18,268 nt of DNA from an uncultured Blautia sp. (GCA_946538475.1 CAMNGN010000019.1:1-18268); one strand, 5' to 3'; shown: positions 1 to 8,413, counted from the stretch's first letter. Translations and numbers: made by a program. The notes: generated by a model from the letters alone, not told the origin.

Positions 1-2997
1 AATCCGGAAATCTTCATGCAGAACCGGATGAAGGCGCATTCCGATCATGTTTTTTACCTTGTCGGGAACGAAGGAGAGACATTTGACGGAAGGCTTTTTT
101 TGAATGGAAAGTGGAAATTTTCCTATGCGGAGAATGTCCAAAAAGCGGTAAAGGATTTTTGGAAAGAGGATTTTGACTGTTCGAACTGGGCAGAGATCAA
201 TGTGCCCGGCCACATCCAGATGCAGGGGTATGACACGCCGCAGTACGTCAACACGCAGTATCCGTGGGACGGACATGAGGAGATCGAACCGGGGGAGATT
301 CCGGAGAGGTTTAACCCTACCGCGAGCTACGTGAAATGCTTTACATTGCCCGAGTATATGCAGGGCAGGAAGGTCTTTGTTTCGTTTCAGGGAGTCGAGA
401 GCGGATTTGCTCTTTGGGTGAACGGAAAATATGTCGGATACAGTGAAGACTCTTTCACCCCGTCCGAGTTTGATCTGACTGAGTTTGTGCACCCGGGCGA
501 AAACCGCATGGCTGTTCAGGTGTTTAAGTGGACCGCCGGGAGCTGGTGCGAGGACCAGGACTTTTTCCGTTTTTCCGGTATTTTCCGTGATGTTTACCTT
601 TATAGTGTGCCGGATGTTCATATTTATGATATGAAGGTGCGCACGCTCCTCGATGACGCATTCGAAAATGCTGACCTCAGGCTGGATTTTCAGGCGTGGG
701 GCGAGGGAAAGATCGCGATAAAGCTTGCCGGCCCGGAGGGGACTGTCCTGGAAGAGGAGAGGGAACTGCAGGGCGAAACTTCGCTTGCTTTCCCGGTTGA
801 GGCGCCGCAGCTTTGGAACGCCGAGATTCCCAATCTGTACGATCTGACCATTGCTGTTTATGACAAGGACGGCAAGCTGCAGGAGACCATTTGTGAAAAA
901 GTCGGCTTCCGCAGATTCGAGATCAGGAACAGCGTGATGCTGCTGAACGGAAAGAGAATCGTGTTCAAGGGCGTCAACCGACATGAGTTCACCTGCGATG
1001 CGGGGCGTGTCATGACCGAGGATATCATCAGAAAAGACCTGACGGTCATGAAGCGGAACAACATCAACGCGGTCCGCACCTGCCACTATCCGAACATTTC
1101 TGCGTTCTATCGCCTGTGTGATGAGATCGGTCTTTATGTGATCGATGAGAGTAATATGGAGACGCACGGTGTCTGGGATTACATTATCCGTGGGGGAAGG
1201 GATATTTCTTTCTCCGTTCCGGGAGACCGCCCCGAATATTTGCAGATGGTCCTTGACCGCGCGAACAGCATGTATCAGAGAGATAAGAACCATGCATGTA
1301 TCCTGATATGGTCCTGTGGAAATGAATCATACGGTGGCACCGATATTCTGGAGATCGCCAATCAGTTCAGACGCCTGGATGATACCCGGCCGGTTCATTA
1401 TGAGGGTATCCACAATGATGGGAGATATCCGGATTCTTCCGATATCTGGAGTCAGATGTATCCGCCTGTCGAGGCCATCAGGGAGTTCATCGACGAGAAC
1501 AGGGACAAGCCGTTTATCTGCTGCGAGTATGCGCATGCGATGGGCAATTCGTGCGGTGCGCTTCACAAGTACACCGAATATGCTTATGAGGAAGAACTGT
1601 ACCAGGGTGGCTTTATCTGGGACTACATCGATCAGTCGCTCACTCTCACTGACCGCTATGGAAACACTTACCAGGGCTACGGCGGCGATTTCGGTGACAG
1701 GCCGGCGGATTTCAGCTTCAGCGGAAACGGCATCGTGTATGGCGAGAACAGAGAGCCGTCGCCGAAGATGCAGGAAGTGAAATATTGCTACAGAAATATA
1801 GAAGTCTCGTTTGCGGATGACGAGCTGATCCTTGTCAACCGGAATCTGTTTGTGGATATCGATCGCTACGATTGTGTCGTTTCGCTCATGCGGGATGGAG
1901 AAGAAATCTCGCGCTGCGTCAGAACGTACAGTGTTGCTCCGCTCTCTGAAGGCAGGTTCCCGCTCGATGTATCGATCCCCGGGGAGCCGGGCGAGTATTG
2001 TGTGACAGTCTCGTTTGTCCTGAAGGAGAGCTGTGCGTGGGCGGAGGTCGGATACGAGGTCGCGTTCGGGCAGAAGATCGTTAAGAGAGAATGCGCGGCG
2101 AAGGAGAATCCGAAGGAAGGAACCGGCCTCACAGTCGTTCATGGATGGAACAATATCGGCGTTCGCGGAGAGAACTTTGAGATCCTGTTTTCGTGCCTGT
2201 TCGGCGGAATGGTCTCTTATAAATATGAGGGAAGACAGCTTATTCAAAGCATGCCCAGGCCGAACTTCTGGAGAGCAATGACCGAGAACGATATGGCCAA
2301 CCTTCAGCCGATGAGGTCTGCAGCCTGGAAGACAGCGGGCATGTTCGGTACGGTCAAGACGAACCATGGAAGAGGCCTCGACCCCTATAAAGTGGAAGAG
2401 AAAGAGAACAGTGTGTGCGTTACCTACACATACCATCTGCCGGTGAAACCGCAGAAGGACTGCACACTTTCCTATGAAGTGTTTGGGGACGGAACTGTCC
2501 GCACTACCCTCAGGATGGATCGGTCGGACGATGTGGGCGAGCTTCCCGAGTTCAGCGTCCTGTTCATGATGGCTCCCGACTTTGACCATGTGAAGTGGTA
2601 CGGCCCCGGCCCCGACGAGACTTACGCGGACCGGTGCCATGGCGGAAAGCTTGGCGTCTACGAGAATCGCGTGAAAGATAATATGGCGAAGTATCTTGTT
2701 CCTCAGGAGTGCGGGAACAAGGTGGATGTCAGGTGGGCATCCGTGACCGACGAAGCAGGCCACGGTCTTCTGTTCACAACGGACGGGCTGCAGTTCTCGG
2801 CGCTTCCTTATACGCCGCATGAGCTGGATAACGCGACGCATCCGAACGAGCTGCCGCCTGTGCAGCATACGTGTGTGCGCGTGGGGTGCCAGATGGGCAT
2901 CGGCGGAGATGATACCTGGGGCGCGCTGGTGCATCCGGAGTATCTGCTTGATAACAGTAAAGAAATGGAAATATCGTTCTGCTTTAAAGGAATGTAA
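1..2997 (+). CDS. lacZ: Beta-galactosidase, GH2 family (5' end outside window)
   Basis: Hydrolyses terminal beta-galactosides such as lactose, probably in the cytosol since no signal peptide is visible. The reading frame is open from base 1 and the first codons read NPEIF, matching the usual LacZ start (ENPEIF...NR), so the gene begins upstream and the ATG codons at 16 and 28 are internal. Seen in order: GH2 jelly-roll sugar-binding domain (about 100-600), Ig-like domain (about 610-930), TIM barrel (about 930-1800), linker Ig domain, and the C-terminal beta-galactosidase small-chain domain (about 2130-2980, with WYGPGPDETYADR). The general acid/base Glu of GNES is at 1324-1326. The nucleophile Glu of CCEYAHAMGNS is at 1525-1527. 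The Mg-ligand motif DESNMETHG has Glu at 1159 and His at 1165. The 998 visible codons fit the roughly 1,020 aa of E. coli LacZ. It converges with the XRE gene across a hairpin repeat. No sugar transporter or regulator is visible beside it. Confidence 0.95.
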   Translation, partial: NPEIFMQNRMKAHSDHVFYLVGNEGETFDGRLFLNGKWKFSYAENVQKAVKDFWKEDFDCSNWAEINVPGHIQMQGYDTPQYVNTQYPWDGHEEIEPGEIPERFNPTASYVKCFTLPEYMQGRKVFVSFQGVESGFALWVNGKYVGYSEDSFTPSEFDLTEFVHPGENRMAVQVFKWTAGSWCEDQDFFRFSGIFRDVYLYSVPDVHIYDMKVRTLLDDAFENADLRLDFQAWGEGKIAIKLAGPEGTVLEEERELQGETSLAFPVEAPQLWNAEIPNLYDLTIAVYDKDGKLQETICEKVGFRRFEIRNSVMLLNGKRIVFKGVNRHEFTCDAGRVMTEDIIRKDLTVMKRNNINAVRTCHYPNISAFYRLCDEIGLYVIDESNMETHGVWDYIIRGGRDISFSVPGDRPEYLQMVLDRANSMYQRDKNHACILIWSCGNESYGGTDILEIANQFRRLDDTRPVHYEGIHNDGRYPDSSDIWSQMYPPVEAIREFIDENRDKPFICCEYAHAMGNSCGALHKYTEYAYEEELYQGGFIWDYIDQSLTLTDRYGNTYQGYGGDFGDRPADFSFSGNGIVYGENREPSPKMQEVKYCYRNIEVSFADDELILVNRNLFVDIDRYDCVVSLMRDGEEISRCVRTYSVAPLSEGRFPLDVSIPGEPGEYCVTVSFVLKESCAWAEVGYEVAFGQKIVKRECAAKENPKEGTGLTVVHGWNNIGVRGENFEILFSCLFGGMVSYKYEGRQLIQSMPRPNFWRAMTENDMANLQPMRSAAWKTAGMFGTVKTNHGRGLDPYKVEEKENSVCVTYTYHLPVKPQKDCTLSYEVFGDGTVRTTLRMDRSDDVGELPEFSVLFMMAPDFDHVKWYGPGPDETYADRCHGGKLGVYENRVKDNMAKYLVPQECGNKVDVRWASVTDEAGHGLLFTTDGLQFSALPYTPHELDNATHPNELPPVQHTCVRVGCQMGIGGDDTWGALVHPEYLLDNSKEMEISFCFKGM

Positions 2998-3038
2998 GTG
3001 AAACAGGGGGGCGGTTCAGAACTGTCCCCCTGTTTTAC
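2998..3038. repeat. Palindromic repeat copy A, hairpin between lacZ and the XRE gene
   Basis: Bases 2998-3017 pair with 3019-3038: 20 positions, all paired if three G.T pairs are allowed. The left arm is GTGAAACAGGGGGGCGGTTC, one base from the motif shared with copies B and C. The element starts directly after the lacZ TAA. Its right end read on the minus strand, GTAAAACAGGGGGAC, contains the TAA stop of the XRE gene (3035-3037). Between two convergent genes it could end transcription from both sides, although neither strand has a long U tract. Confidence 0.85.
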
Positions 3039-3523
3039 GTCCACTTTTCCAATTCCTTCCGCAACAGGTACTCATTTATGATCTCGCTCGCAAGCCCGCA
3101 AAGCTGCTCATAACTGTCTTCCCTGTCACCATACCGCGGCCTTGCGGGAATGTGATATTTTCGTCCCAGATACAGGAAATCGAGATAGAGCATGTCTTTC
3201 CCGTCTTTCCAGGTGACGGTGATATTGTACCGCGGATCGATAAACGTGCGGTTGTGGAGAAAGTGGATTTCTCCCGGGGAAAGAACCTCAAAGAGCAGAG
3301 AATTTTTCGCAGGGTATATGCCTTCTTCCGCCCTGCCGGGCAGCAGAGAGAGCAGGCGGCACACCGGTCCGGATGGCTTGCTCTTGCCGTATTCCCAGGC
3401 CTCTACGGCCTTGGCAGTGACGCCTAAGTAGGCGGCCAGTTCGGGGCGGGTCATAAAGAGGGCTTCACGGGTGCGGCGGATAGTGTCGGGGGTGAAGTGG
3501 GGGAGTGGGGTGAAATATTTCAT
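3035..3523 (-). CDS. XRE/HigA-type helix-turn-helix protein
   Basis: Probable small DNA-binding regulator of 162 aa from the chosen start. Residues about 11-60 form a helix-turn-helix (TIRRTREALFMTRPELAAYL, then GVTAKAVEAWEYGKSKPSGP and CRLLSLL), the pattern of HigA/NadS-like antitoxins and transcription factors. The remaining 95 or so residues (FEVLSPGEIHFLHNRTFIDP and onward) match nothing I recognise. The start at 3523 is preferred because AAAGGA lies 8 nt before it; the frame also runs to an ATG at 3577, whose site (TAGGTG) is weaker and overlaps the predicted promoter. No toxin gene adjoins it, so an antitoxin role is unsupported. It converges with lacZ and diverges from dnaE, with one copy of the palindromic repeat on each side, which may indicate an inserted gene. 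Its targets are unknown. Confidence 0.75.
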   Translation of the reverse strand: MKYFTPLPHFTPDTIRRTREALFMTRPELAAYLGVTAKAVEAWEYGKSKPSGPVCRLLSLLPGRAEEGIYPAKNSLLFEVLSPGEIHFLHNRTFIDPRYNITVTWKDGKDMLYLDFLYLGRKYHIPARPRYGDREDSYEQLCGLASEIINEYLLRKELEKWT

Positions 3524-3577
3524 GTGAAGGTTCCTTTCATCGGAGACGAGCGGGCTTAGGTCCCTTGTTTTGTCCAT

Positions 3578-3606
3578 ATGGTAACACCTAATTATTAGGA
3601 ACTCAA
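3578..3606 (-). promoter_or_regulatory. Candidate promoter and autoregulatory operator of the XRE gene
   Basis: CCTAATTATTAGG at 3587-3599 is a perfect 13-bp palindrome. On the minus strand it lies between a -35-like TTGAGT (3601-3606) and a weak -10-like TACCAT (3578-3583), 17 nt apart. If these boxes are real, transcription starts near 3570, past the upstream ATG at 3577, which supports translation from 3523. An operator inside the promoter is typical of autorepressing XRE proteins. The palindrome is seen; its function is inferred. Confidence 0.4.
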
Positions 3607-3679
3607 TATGAAAATGAATTGATATAAATGTTTTATGAATTGGGAAGGAGATTATTATTCGGATACATTATGTTGTGGG

Positions 3680-3721
3680 ATGGAACACGGGGACGGTTCC
3701 ATTTTGAGTCACCTGTTTCAC
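3680..3721. repeat. Palindromic repeat copy B, degenerate, upstream of dnaE
   Basis: Bases 3680-3699 match the shared motif GTGAAACAGGGGGACGGTTC at 17 of 20 positions. The right end CCTGTTTCAC (3712-3721) is the exact reverse complement of the first ten bases of the motif. The centre (3700-3711) differs from copies A and C, and the right arm lacks the GTCCC part, so this copy is partial or decayed. It ends about 22 nt before the extended -10 of dnaE. Confidence 0.7.
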
Positions 3722-3743
3722 AGTAGCAAAGAAACGCGATTTG

Positions 3744-3752
3744 TGGTAAAAT
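3744..3752 (+). promoter_or_regulatory. Extended -10 promoter element for dnaE
   Basis: TGGTAAAAT is an extended -10 (TGn plus a hexamer matching TATAAT at 5 of 6), placing a transcription start near 3759, about 28 nt before the dnaE ATG. No good -35 is found 17 nt upstream. A TTCACA at 3717-3722, formed by the end of repeat copy B, is 24 nt away, which is too far for a standard promoter. Confidence 0.45.
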
Positions 3753-3786
3753 GCAGAGAAAGCAGTTTTAGAAAGGGGAGGGCCTT

Positions 3787-6700
3787 ATGGGAAACATCAG
3801 TGCAGGGGTTCCGTTCACACACCTTCACACCCACACGGAGTACAGCCTTCTGGACGGGTCCAACAAAATAGTTGAGTATGTCGCGCGCGTCAAGGAGCTG
3901 GGGATGGACTCGGCGGCGATCACGGACCATGGAGTCATGTATGGCGTGATCGATTTCTACAGAGCGGCAAAAAAGGAAGGGATCAAACCCATCCTTGGCT
4001 GCGAAGTATATGTGGCGCCGGGGTCCCGCTTTGACCGGGAGCAGGGTCCGGGGGATGAGAGATACTATCATCTGGTACTGCTTGCCGAGAACAACCGGGG
4101 CTACAACAACCTGATGAAGATCGTCTCCAAGGGTTTTGTGGAAGGCTTCTACTACAAACCTCGTGTCGACCTGGAAGTGCTGGAGCGATACCACGAGGGG
4201 ATCATTGCGCTGTCCGCCTGTCTTGCCGGAGAGGTGGCCCGCAACCTCACACGTGGACTCTACGACAAAGCGAAGGAAGCCGCGCTCCGTTATCAGGATA
4301 TTTTCGGCCGCGGCAACTTCTTCCTCGAGATGCAGGACCACGGCCTGGCGGACCAGAAATATGTCAACCAGCAGCTGCTCCGCATGCATCAGGAGACCGG
4401 GATCGACCTGGTCGCCACCAACGACATCCACTACACGATGGCAGAGGACGCCGAGCCCCACGATGTCCTTCTGTGCCTGCAGACCGGCAAGAAGCTGGCC
4501 GATGAGGACCGCATGAGATATGAAGGCGGCCAGTATTACGTCAAGTCTCCGCAGGAGATGGCGGAGCTTTTCCCCTACGCCCTCGAAGCCCTGGAGAACA
4601 CCCACAAGATCGCCGAGCGCTGCAACGTCGAAATCGAGTTTGGGGTTACCAAGCTTCCCAAATATGACGTGCCCGAAGGATACACATCCTGGGAATATCT
4701 GAACAAGCTGTGCCGCGACGGGCTGGCCGAGAGATACGAGAATGTTACAGATGAGCTGGAAGAACGGCTCAGCTATGAACTGAATACCATAAAGAACATG
4801 GGGTATGTGGATTACTTCCTGATCGTGTGGGATTTCATCAAGTATGCCAGAGACCACGAAATCATGGTGGGCCCGGGCCGTGGAAGTGCGGCAGGCAGCC
4901 TGGTGGCCTACACGCTGGACATCACCCAGCTCGACCCCATCAAGTACGACCTGCTGTTTGAGCGCTTCCTGAACCCCGAACGTGTATCCATGCCCGATAT
5001 CGACGTGGATTTCTGCTTCGAAAGAAGACAGGAAGTGATCGATTACGTGGTGCGCAAATACGGCAAAGACCGGGTGGTGCAGATCGTCACATTCGGAACG
5101 CTTGCAGCCCGCGGTGTTATCCGCGATGTCGGCCGTGTTCTCGACATGCCCTATGCGCAGGTAGATATCATTGCTAAGATGATCCCGCAGGAGCTCGGCA
5201 TCACGATAGACAAGGCACTGCAGATGAACCCCGACCTGAAAAAGGCCTACGAGGAGAAGGAAGATGTCGCCCGCCTCATCAACATGGGCAAACGTCTGGA
5301 AGGGCTGCCGCGCCACAGCTCGATGCACGCGGCGGGCGTCGTCATCAGCCAGAAGGCGGTGGACGAATATGTACCGCTCTCACGCGCGCAGGACGGCTCC
5401 ATCACCACCCAGTTTACCATGACGACTCTCGAGGAACTGGGCCTTCTGAAGATGGATTTCCTGGGCCTCCGCACACTGACGGTCATTCAGGACGCGGTCA
5501 AACTGGTGGAGAAGGATAAAGGCGTAAAGCTCGACATGCAGAAGATCGACTACGCCGACAAAAAGGTACTGGACTCGCTGGGCACCGGCCGCACGGACGG
5601 CGTGTTCCAGCTGGAAAGCGGCGGCATGAAGGGATTCATGAAGGAGCTGAAGCCGCAGAGTCTGGAGGACATGATCGCCGGCATCTCGCTGTACCGACCG
5701 GGTCCGATGGACTTTATTCCGCAGTATATTCGAGGAAAAAACCGCCCCGACACCATCAAATATGACACTCCCGAGCTCGAACCTATCCTGGCCCCGACGT
5801 ACGGCTGCATCGTCTATCAGGAGCAGGTCATGCAGATTGTGCGGTCGCTGGCCGGCTACACGCTGGGACGAAGCGATCTTGTGCGCCGCGCGATGTCCAA
5901 AAAAAAGGCCGCGGTCATGCAGGAGGAGCGTAAGAATTTTGTGTACGGCAATCCCGAGGCGGGTGTCCCGGGCTGCATAGCCAAGGGGATTCCCGAGAAG
6001 ACAGCAAACAAGATCTTCGACGAAATGACCGATTTTGCCAGATACGCTTTCAACAAGTCGCACGCCGCTGCGTATGCGGTAGTATCGTATCAGACGGCCT
6101 TCCTTAAATATTATTATCCGGTGGAATTCATGGCCGCGCTTATGACCTCCGTCATTGAAAATCCGGGCAAGGTTTCGGAGTACATCCAGGTCTGCCGGCA
6201 GATGAACATAAAGATCCTTCCGCCTGATATCAACAGCGGCATGTATGGTTTTTCGGTCGATGACGGAGCTATCAGATACGGACTTTCGGCGATCAAAAAC
6301 GTGGGGCGCCCCGTGATCATGAATATCGTGAGGGAGCGTGAGGCGAACGGCATTTATACCACGCTGGAGGATTTCATCCGCAGAAACACTTCACAGGTGA
6401 ACAAGCGTATGCTGGAAAATATGATCAAAGCGGGAGCTCTTGATTGCCTGGAAGGAAACCGCAGGCAGAAGCTGGCGGTGTATCAGCAGATCGCGGATAA
6501 CATAAGCCAGTCAAAAAAGAATACGATGGCCGGGCAGATGAGCCTGTTTGACATTGTTCCGGAGGAGGATAAAAAGAGCTTCGAATTCCGCATGCCGGCT
6601 ATTCCGGAGTTTGACCGCGATATGATCCTGGCTTTCGAGAAGGAAGTGCTGGGCATCTACCTGAGCGGACATCCTCTGGAAAAAGACCGTGCGATGATGG

Positions 6701-7272
6701 AAAGGATCATCACGGCCAAAACCACAGATTTTGAGCAGGACGAAGAGACCGGTCTTCCCCGTGTGGAGGACGGCCGGCAGGTGATCGTCGGAGGAATGAT
6801 CACCGAGAAGACGATCAAGTATACAAAGAAAAACCAGATCATGTGCTTCCTGACGCTGGAAGATCTGGTAGGCACCATGGAGATCATCTGCTTTCCCAAC
6901 AAGTATGAGCAGTGGCAGTCCATACTTCAGGAGGATCAGCGGCTGTTTATCCAGGGAAGGGTAGCGGCTGAGGATGACAAAGCCAGCAGACTGATCCTGG
7001 AAAAAGTGAGGACCTTCGACGACGTGCCGAGCGATGTGTGGATCCAGTTTGCGGATAAAGCAGAATATACCGGTGCCAAAGACCTTTCAAATGACATTGC
7101 CATGTCTCCCGGAAGCAGCGGAGTGGTTATTTTCCTCAGGGATGTGCGCGCGATCAAGCGGCTCCCGGCGCAGATGGGAGTGGAACCGACCGAAGAGTGG
7201 CTCGGATACATGCAGGGAAAATATGGCTCCGAAAATATCAAACTTGTGCAAAGAGCATTGAAAAACCTGTAG
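3787..7272 (+). CDS. dnaE: DNA polymerase III subunit alpha (DnaE)
   Basis: Replicative C-family DNA polymerase, 1161 aa, close to the usual DnaE1 length. The N-terminal PHP domain keeps metal-binding motifs: HLHTH (H12, H14) and TDHG (D47, H48). The polymerase core has the phosphate-binding GPGRGSAAGS and the catalytic aspartates D404 and D406 (PDIDVDF) and D557 (KMDFLGLRTLT). A helix-hairpin-helix region follows. QMSLF at 917-921 fits a sliding-clamp binding motif. The OB-fold starts near residue 999 (VIVGGMITEK). The start is set by a strong AGGGGAGGG site just upstream. Firmicutes commonly also carry PolC as main replicase, which would make this the second, lagging-strand or repair-linked enzyme; the window cannot show this. 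pfkA follows 56 nt later from its own promoter. Confidence 0.97.
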   Translation: MGNISAGVPFTHLHTHTEYSLLDGSNKIVEYVARVKELGMDSAAITDHGVMYGVIDFYRAAKKEGIKPILGCEVYVAPGSRFDREQGPGDERYYHLVLLAENNRGYNNLMKIVSKGFVEGFYYKPRVDLEVLERYHEGIIALSACLAGEVARNLTRGLYDKAKEAALRYQDIFGRGNFFLEMQDHGLADQKYVNQQLLRMHQETGIDLVATNDIHYTMAEDAEPHDVLLCLQTGKKLADEDRMRYEGGQYYVKSPQEMAELFPYALEALENTHKIAERCNVEIEFGVTKLPKYDVPEGYTSWEYLNKLCRDGLAERYENVTDELEERLSYELNTIKNMGYVDYFLIVWDFIKYARDHEIMVGPGRGSAAGSLVAYTLDITQLDPIKYDLLFERFLNPERVSMPDIDVDFCFERRQEVIDYVVRKYGKDRVVQIVTFGTLAARGVIRDVGRVLDMPYAQVDIIAKMIPQELGITIDKALQMNPDLKKAYEEKEDVARLINMGKRLEGLPRHSSMHAAGVVISQKAVDEYVPLSRAQDGSITTQFTMTTLEELGLLKMDFLGLRTLTVIQDAVKLVEKDKGVKLDMQKIDYADKKVLDSLGTGRTDGVFQLESGGMKGFMKELKPQSLEDMIAGISLYRPGPMDFIPQYIRGKNRPDTIKYDTPELEPILAPTYGCIVYQEQVMQIVRSLAGYTLGRSDLVRRAMSKKKAAVMQEERKNFVYGNPEAGVPGCIAKGIPEKTANKIFDEMTDFARYAFNKSHAAAYAVVSYQTAFLKYYYPVEFMAALMTSVIENPGKVSEYIQVCRQMNIKILPPDINSGMYGFSVDDGAIRYGLSAIKNVGRPVIMNIVREREANGIYTTLEDFIRRNTSQVNKRMLENMIKAGALDCLEGNRRQKLAVYQQIADNISQSKKNTMAGQMSLFDIVPEEDKKSFEFRMPAIPEFDRDMILAFEKEVLGIYLSGHPLEKDRAMMERIITAKTTDFEQDEETGLPRVEDGRQVIVGGMITEKTIKYTKKNQIMCFLTLEDLVGTMEIICFPNKYEQWQSILQEDQRLFIQGRVAAEDDKASRLILEKVRTFDDVPSDVWIQFADKAEYTGAKDLSNDIAMSPGSSGVVIFLRDVRAIKRLPAQMGVEPTEEWLGYMQGKYGSENIKLVQRALKNL

Positions 7273-7286
7273 ATTTATATTAAAAT
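7258..7286 (+). promoter_or_regulatory. Sigma-A-type promoter for pfkA
   Basis: TTGAAA (7258-7263) and TAAAAT (7281-7286) are separated by exactly 17 nt and each matches 5 of 6 consensus bases. The -35 lies inside the last dnaE codons. The predicted start is near 7293, about 36 nt before the pfkA ATG. No terminator separates the genes, so read-through from dnaE is also possible. Confidence 0.65.
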
Positions 7287-7328
7287 AAGTAAAACGTACC
7301 TGCAGTAATCAGACGGGAGATAAAAAGC

Positions 7329-8333
7329 ATGGAAGAAAAGAAAATAAAAACAATAGGGGTTCTTACAAGCGGCGGCGACGCTCCGGGAATGAACGCGGCG
7401 ATCCGTGCAGTGGTCAGAAGAGGCCTGAGCAGCGGCCTTAATGTGAAAGGTATTTATAAAGGATACAGCGGTCTTCTGAACGAAGAGATCATCGATATGA
7501 CCGCAAAGGATGTTTCGGATACCATCGAGCGCGGCGGTACTGTTCTGTACACAGCGAGATGTGCCGAGTTCCGCACCGAAGAAGGTCAGAAGCGAGGCGC
7601 CGAGATCTGCCGTAAGCATGGCATCGACGGACTCGTGGTCATCGGCGGTGACGGTTCCTTTGCCGGAGCACAGAAGCTTGCCGGCCTTGGCATCAACACT
7701 ATCGGCGTACCGGGAACGATCGACCTTGACATAGCCTGCACCGAGTACACTATCGGTTTTGACACAGCCGTCAACACCGCTATGGAAGCGATCGATAAAG
7801 TGCGTGACACTTCGACATCGCATGAGCGCTGCAGTATCATCGAGGTAATGGGCCGCAGGGCCGGATATCTGGCAATGTGGTGTGGTATCGCAAACGGTGC
7901 AGAGGATGTTCTGATCCCCGAAAAATACGACTACGATGAGCAGAAGCTGATCAACAACATCATCGACAGCCGTAAGAAGGGCAAAAAACATCATATCATC
8001 ATCAATGCCGAGGGCATCGGCCATTCCGAGGCCATGGCAAAACGTCTTGAAGCAGCAACAGGCATCGAGACCCGTGCAACCATCCTCGGCCACATGCAGC
8101 GAGGCGGAAATCCGACCTGTAAGGACAGGGTGTACGCTTCCATGATGGGCGCCCTGGCAGTCGACCTTCTTGTAGAAGGCAAGAACTGCAGAGTAGTCGG
8201 TTATCGTCACGGTGCCTTCGTCGATTTCGATATCAACGAAGCGCTGGCCATGAAGAAGAACGTTTCCGAATACATGTGGGAAGTCTGCAATTCGCTTTCG
8301 CATAACTATACCAAATTTAAAAATAAAGAATAA
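7329..8333 (+). CDS. pfkA: ATP-dependent 6-phosphofructokinase
   Basis: Phosphorylates fructose 6-phosphate to fructose 1,6-bisphosphate, the committed step of glycolysis, in the cytosol. Its 334 aa fit the bacterial PfkA length of about 320. The N-terminal nucleotide loop reads GVLTSGGDAPGMNAAIR. GGDGS (G106, G107, D108, G109) has Gly where PPi-dependent enzymes have Asp, which points to ATP. The catalytic loop is PGTIDLDIA with D132 and D134 kept but Leu133 where E. coli and Bacillus have Asn (TIDND). The substrate-binding segments EVMGRRAGY, NAEGIGH and ILGHMQRGGNPT are present. The ATG follows GGGAG at 8 nt spacing. The Leu variant is what I recall for Lachnospiraceae enzymes, so it is probably a lineage trait rather than damage. 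Confidence 0.95.
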   Translation: MEEKKIKTIGVLTSGGDAPGMNAAIRAVVRRGLSSGLNVKGIYKGYSGLLNEEIIDMTAKDVSDTIERGGTVLYTARCAEFRTEEGQKRGAEICRKHGIDGLVVIGGDGSFAGAQKLAGLGINTIGVPGTIDLDIACTEYTIGFDTAVNTAMEAIDKVRDTSTSHERCSIIEVMGRRAGYLAMWCGIANGAEDVLIPEKYDYDEQKLINNIIDSRKKGKKHHIIINAEGIGHSEAMAKRLEAATGIETRATILGHMQRGGNPTCKDRVYASMMGALAVDLLVEGKNCRVVGYRHGAFVDFDINEALAMKKNVSEYMWEVCNSLSHNYTKFKNKE

Positions 8334-8341
8334 GCAGAAGA

Positions 8342-8371
8342 TACCACTCCCTGCAGCAGCGGGGGGTGGTA
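8342..8371 (+). terminator. Hairpin after pfkA, possible weak terminator
   Basis: TACCACTCCC (8342-8351) pairs with GGGGGTGGTA (8362-8371): ten pairs including one T.G, with a 10-nt loop. It starts 8 nt after the pfkA stop. The 3' side is AATGTATTATAG rather than a T tract, so it is not a canonical intrinsic terminator and could instead stabilise the mRNA end. Confidence 0.45.
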
Positions 8372-8413
8372 ATGTATTATAGTGATATTTAATTTTTACA
8401 GGGAGAACACAGG

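Noticed and set aside
1327..2934. Long open frame on the minus strand inside lacZ
   Set aside because: It is antisense to a clearly coding GH2 gene, its translation has no recognisable domain, and it reflects the codon bias of the real gene.
16..2997. lacZ starting at the ATG at 16
   Set aside because: The frame is open to base 1 and the preceding codons (NPEIF) are conserved in LacZ, so the real start lies outside the window.
3035..3523. Toxin-antitoxin module
   Set aside because: The helix-turn-helix is HigA-like, but no toxin-sized gene adjoins it on either side.
3524..3577. N-terminal extension of the XRE protein from the ATG at 3577
   Set aside because: Its binding site is weaker than that of 3523 and it overlaps the candidate promoter. 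The DNA (GGACAAAACAAGGGACC on the minus strand) faintly resembles the repeat motif, so it may be a decayed non-coding copy. The evidence is too weak to list that as a repeat.
3635..3871. Small plus-strand frame upstream of and overlapping dnaE
   Set aside because: It runs through repeat copy B and into dnaE in another frame, has no ribosome binding site, and ends inside the PHP domain.
3718..5328. Long minus-strand frame opposite dnaE
   Set aside because: It is the antisense shadow of the conserved DnaE PHP and polymerase domains, with a translation that resembles no family.
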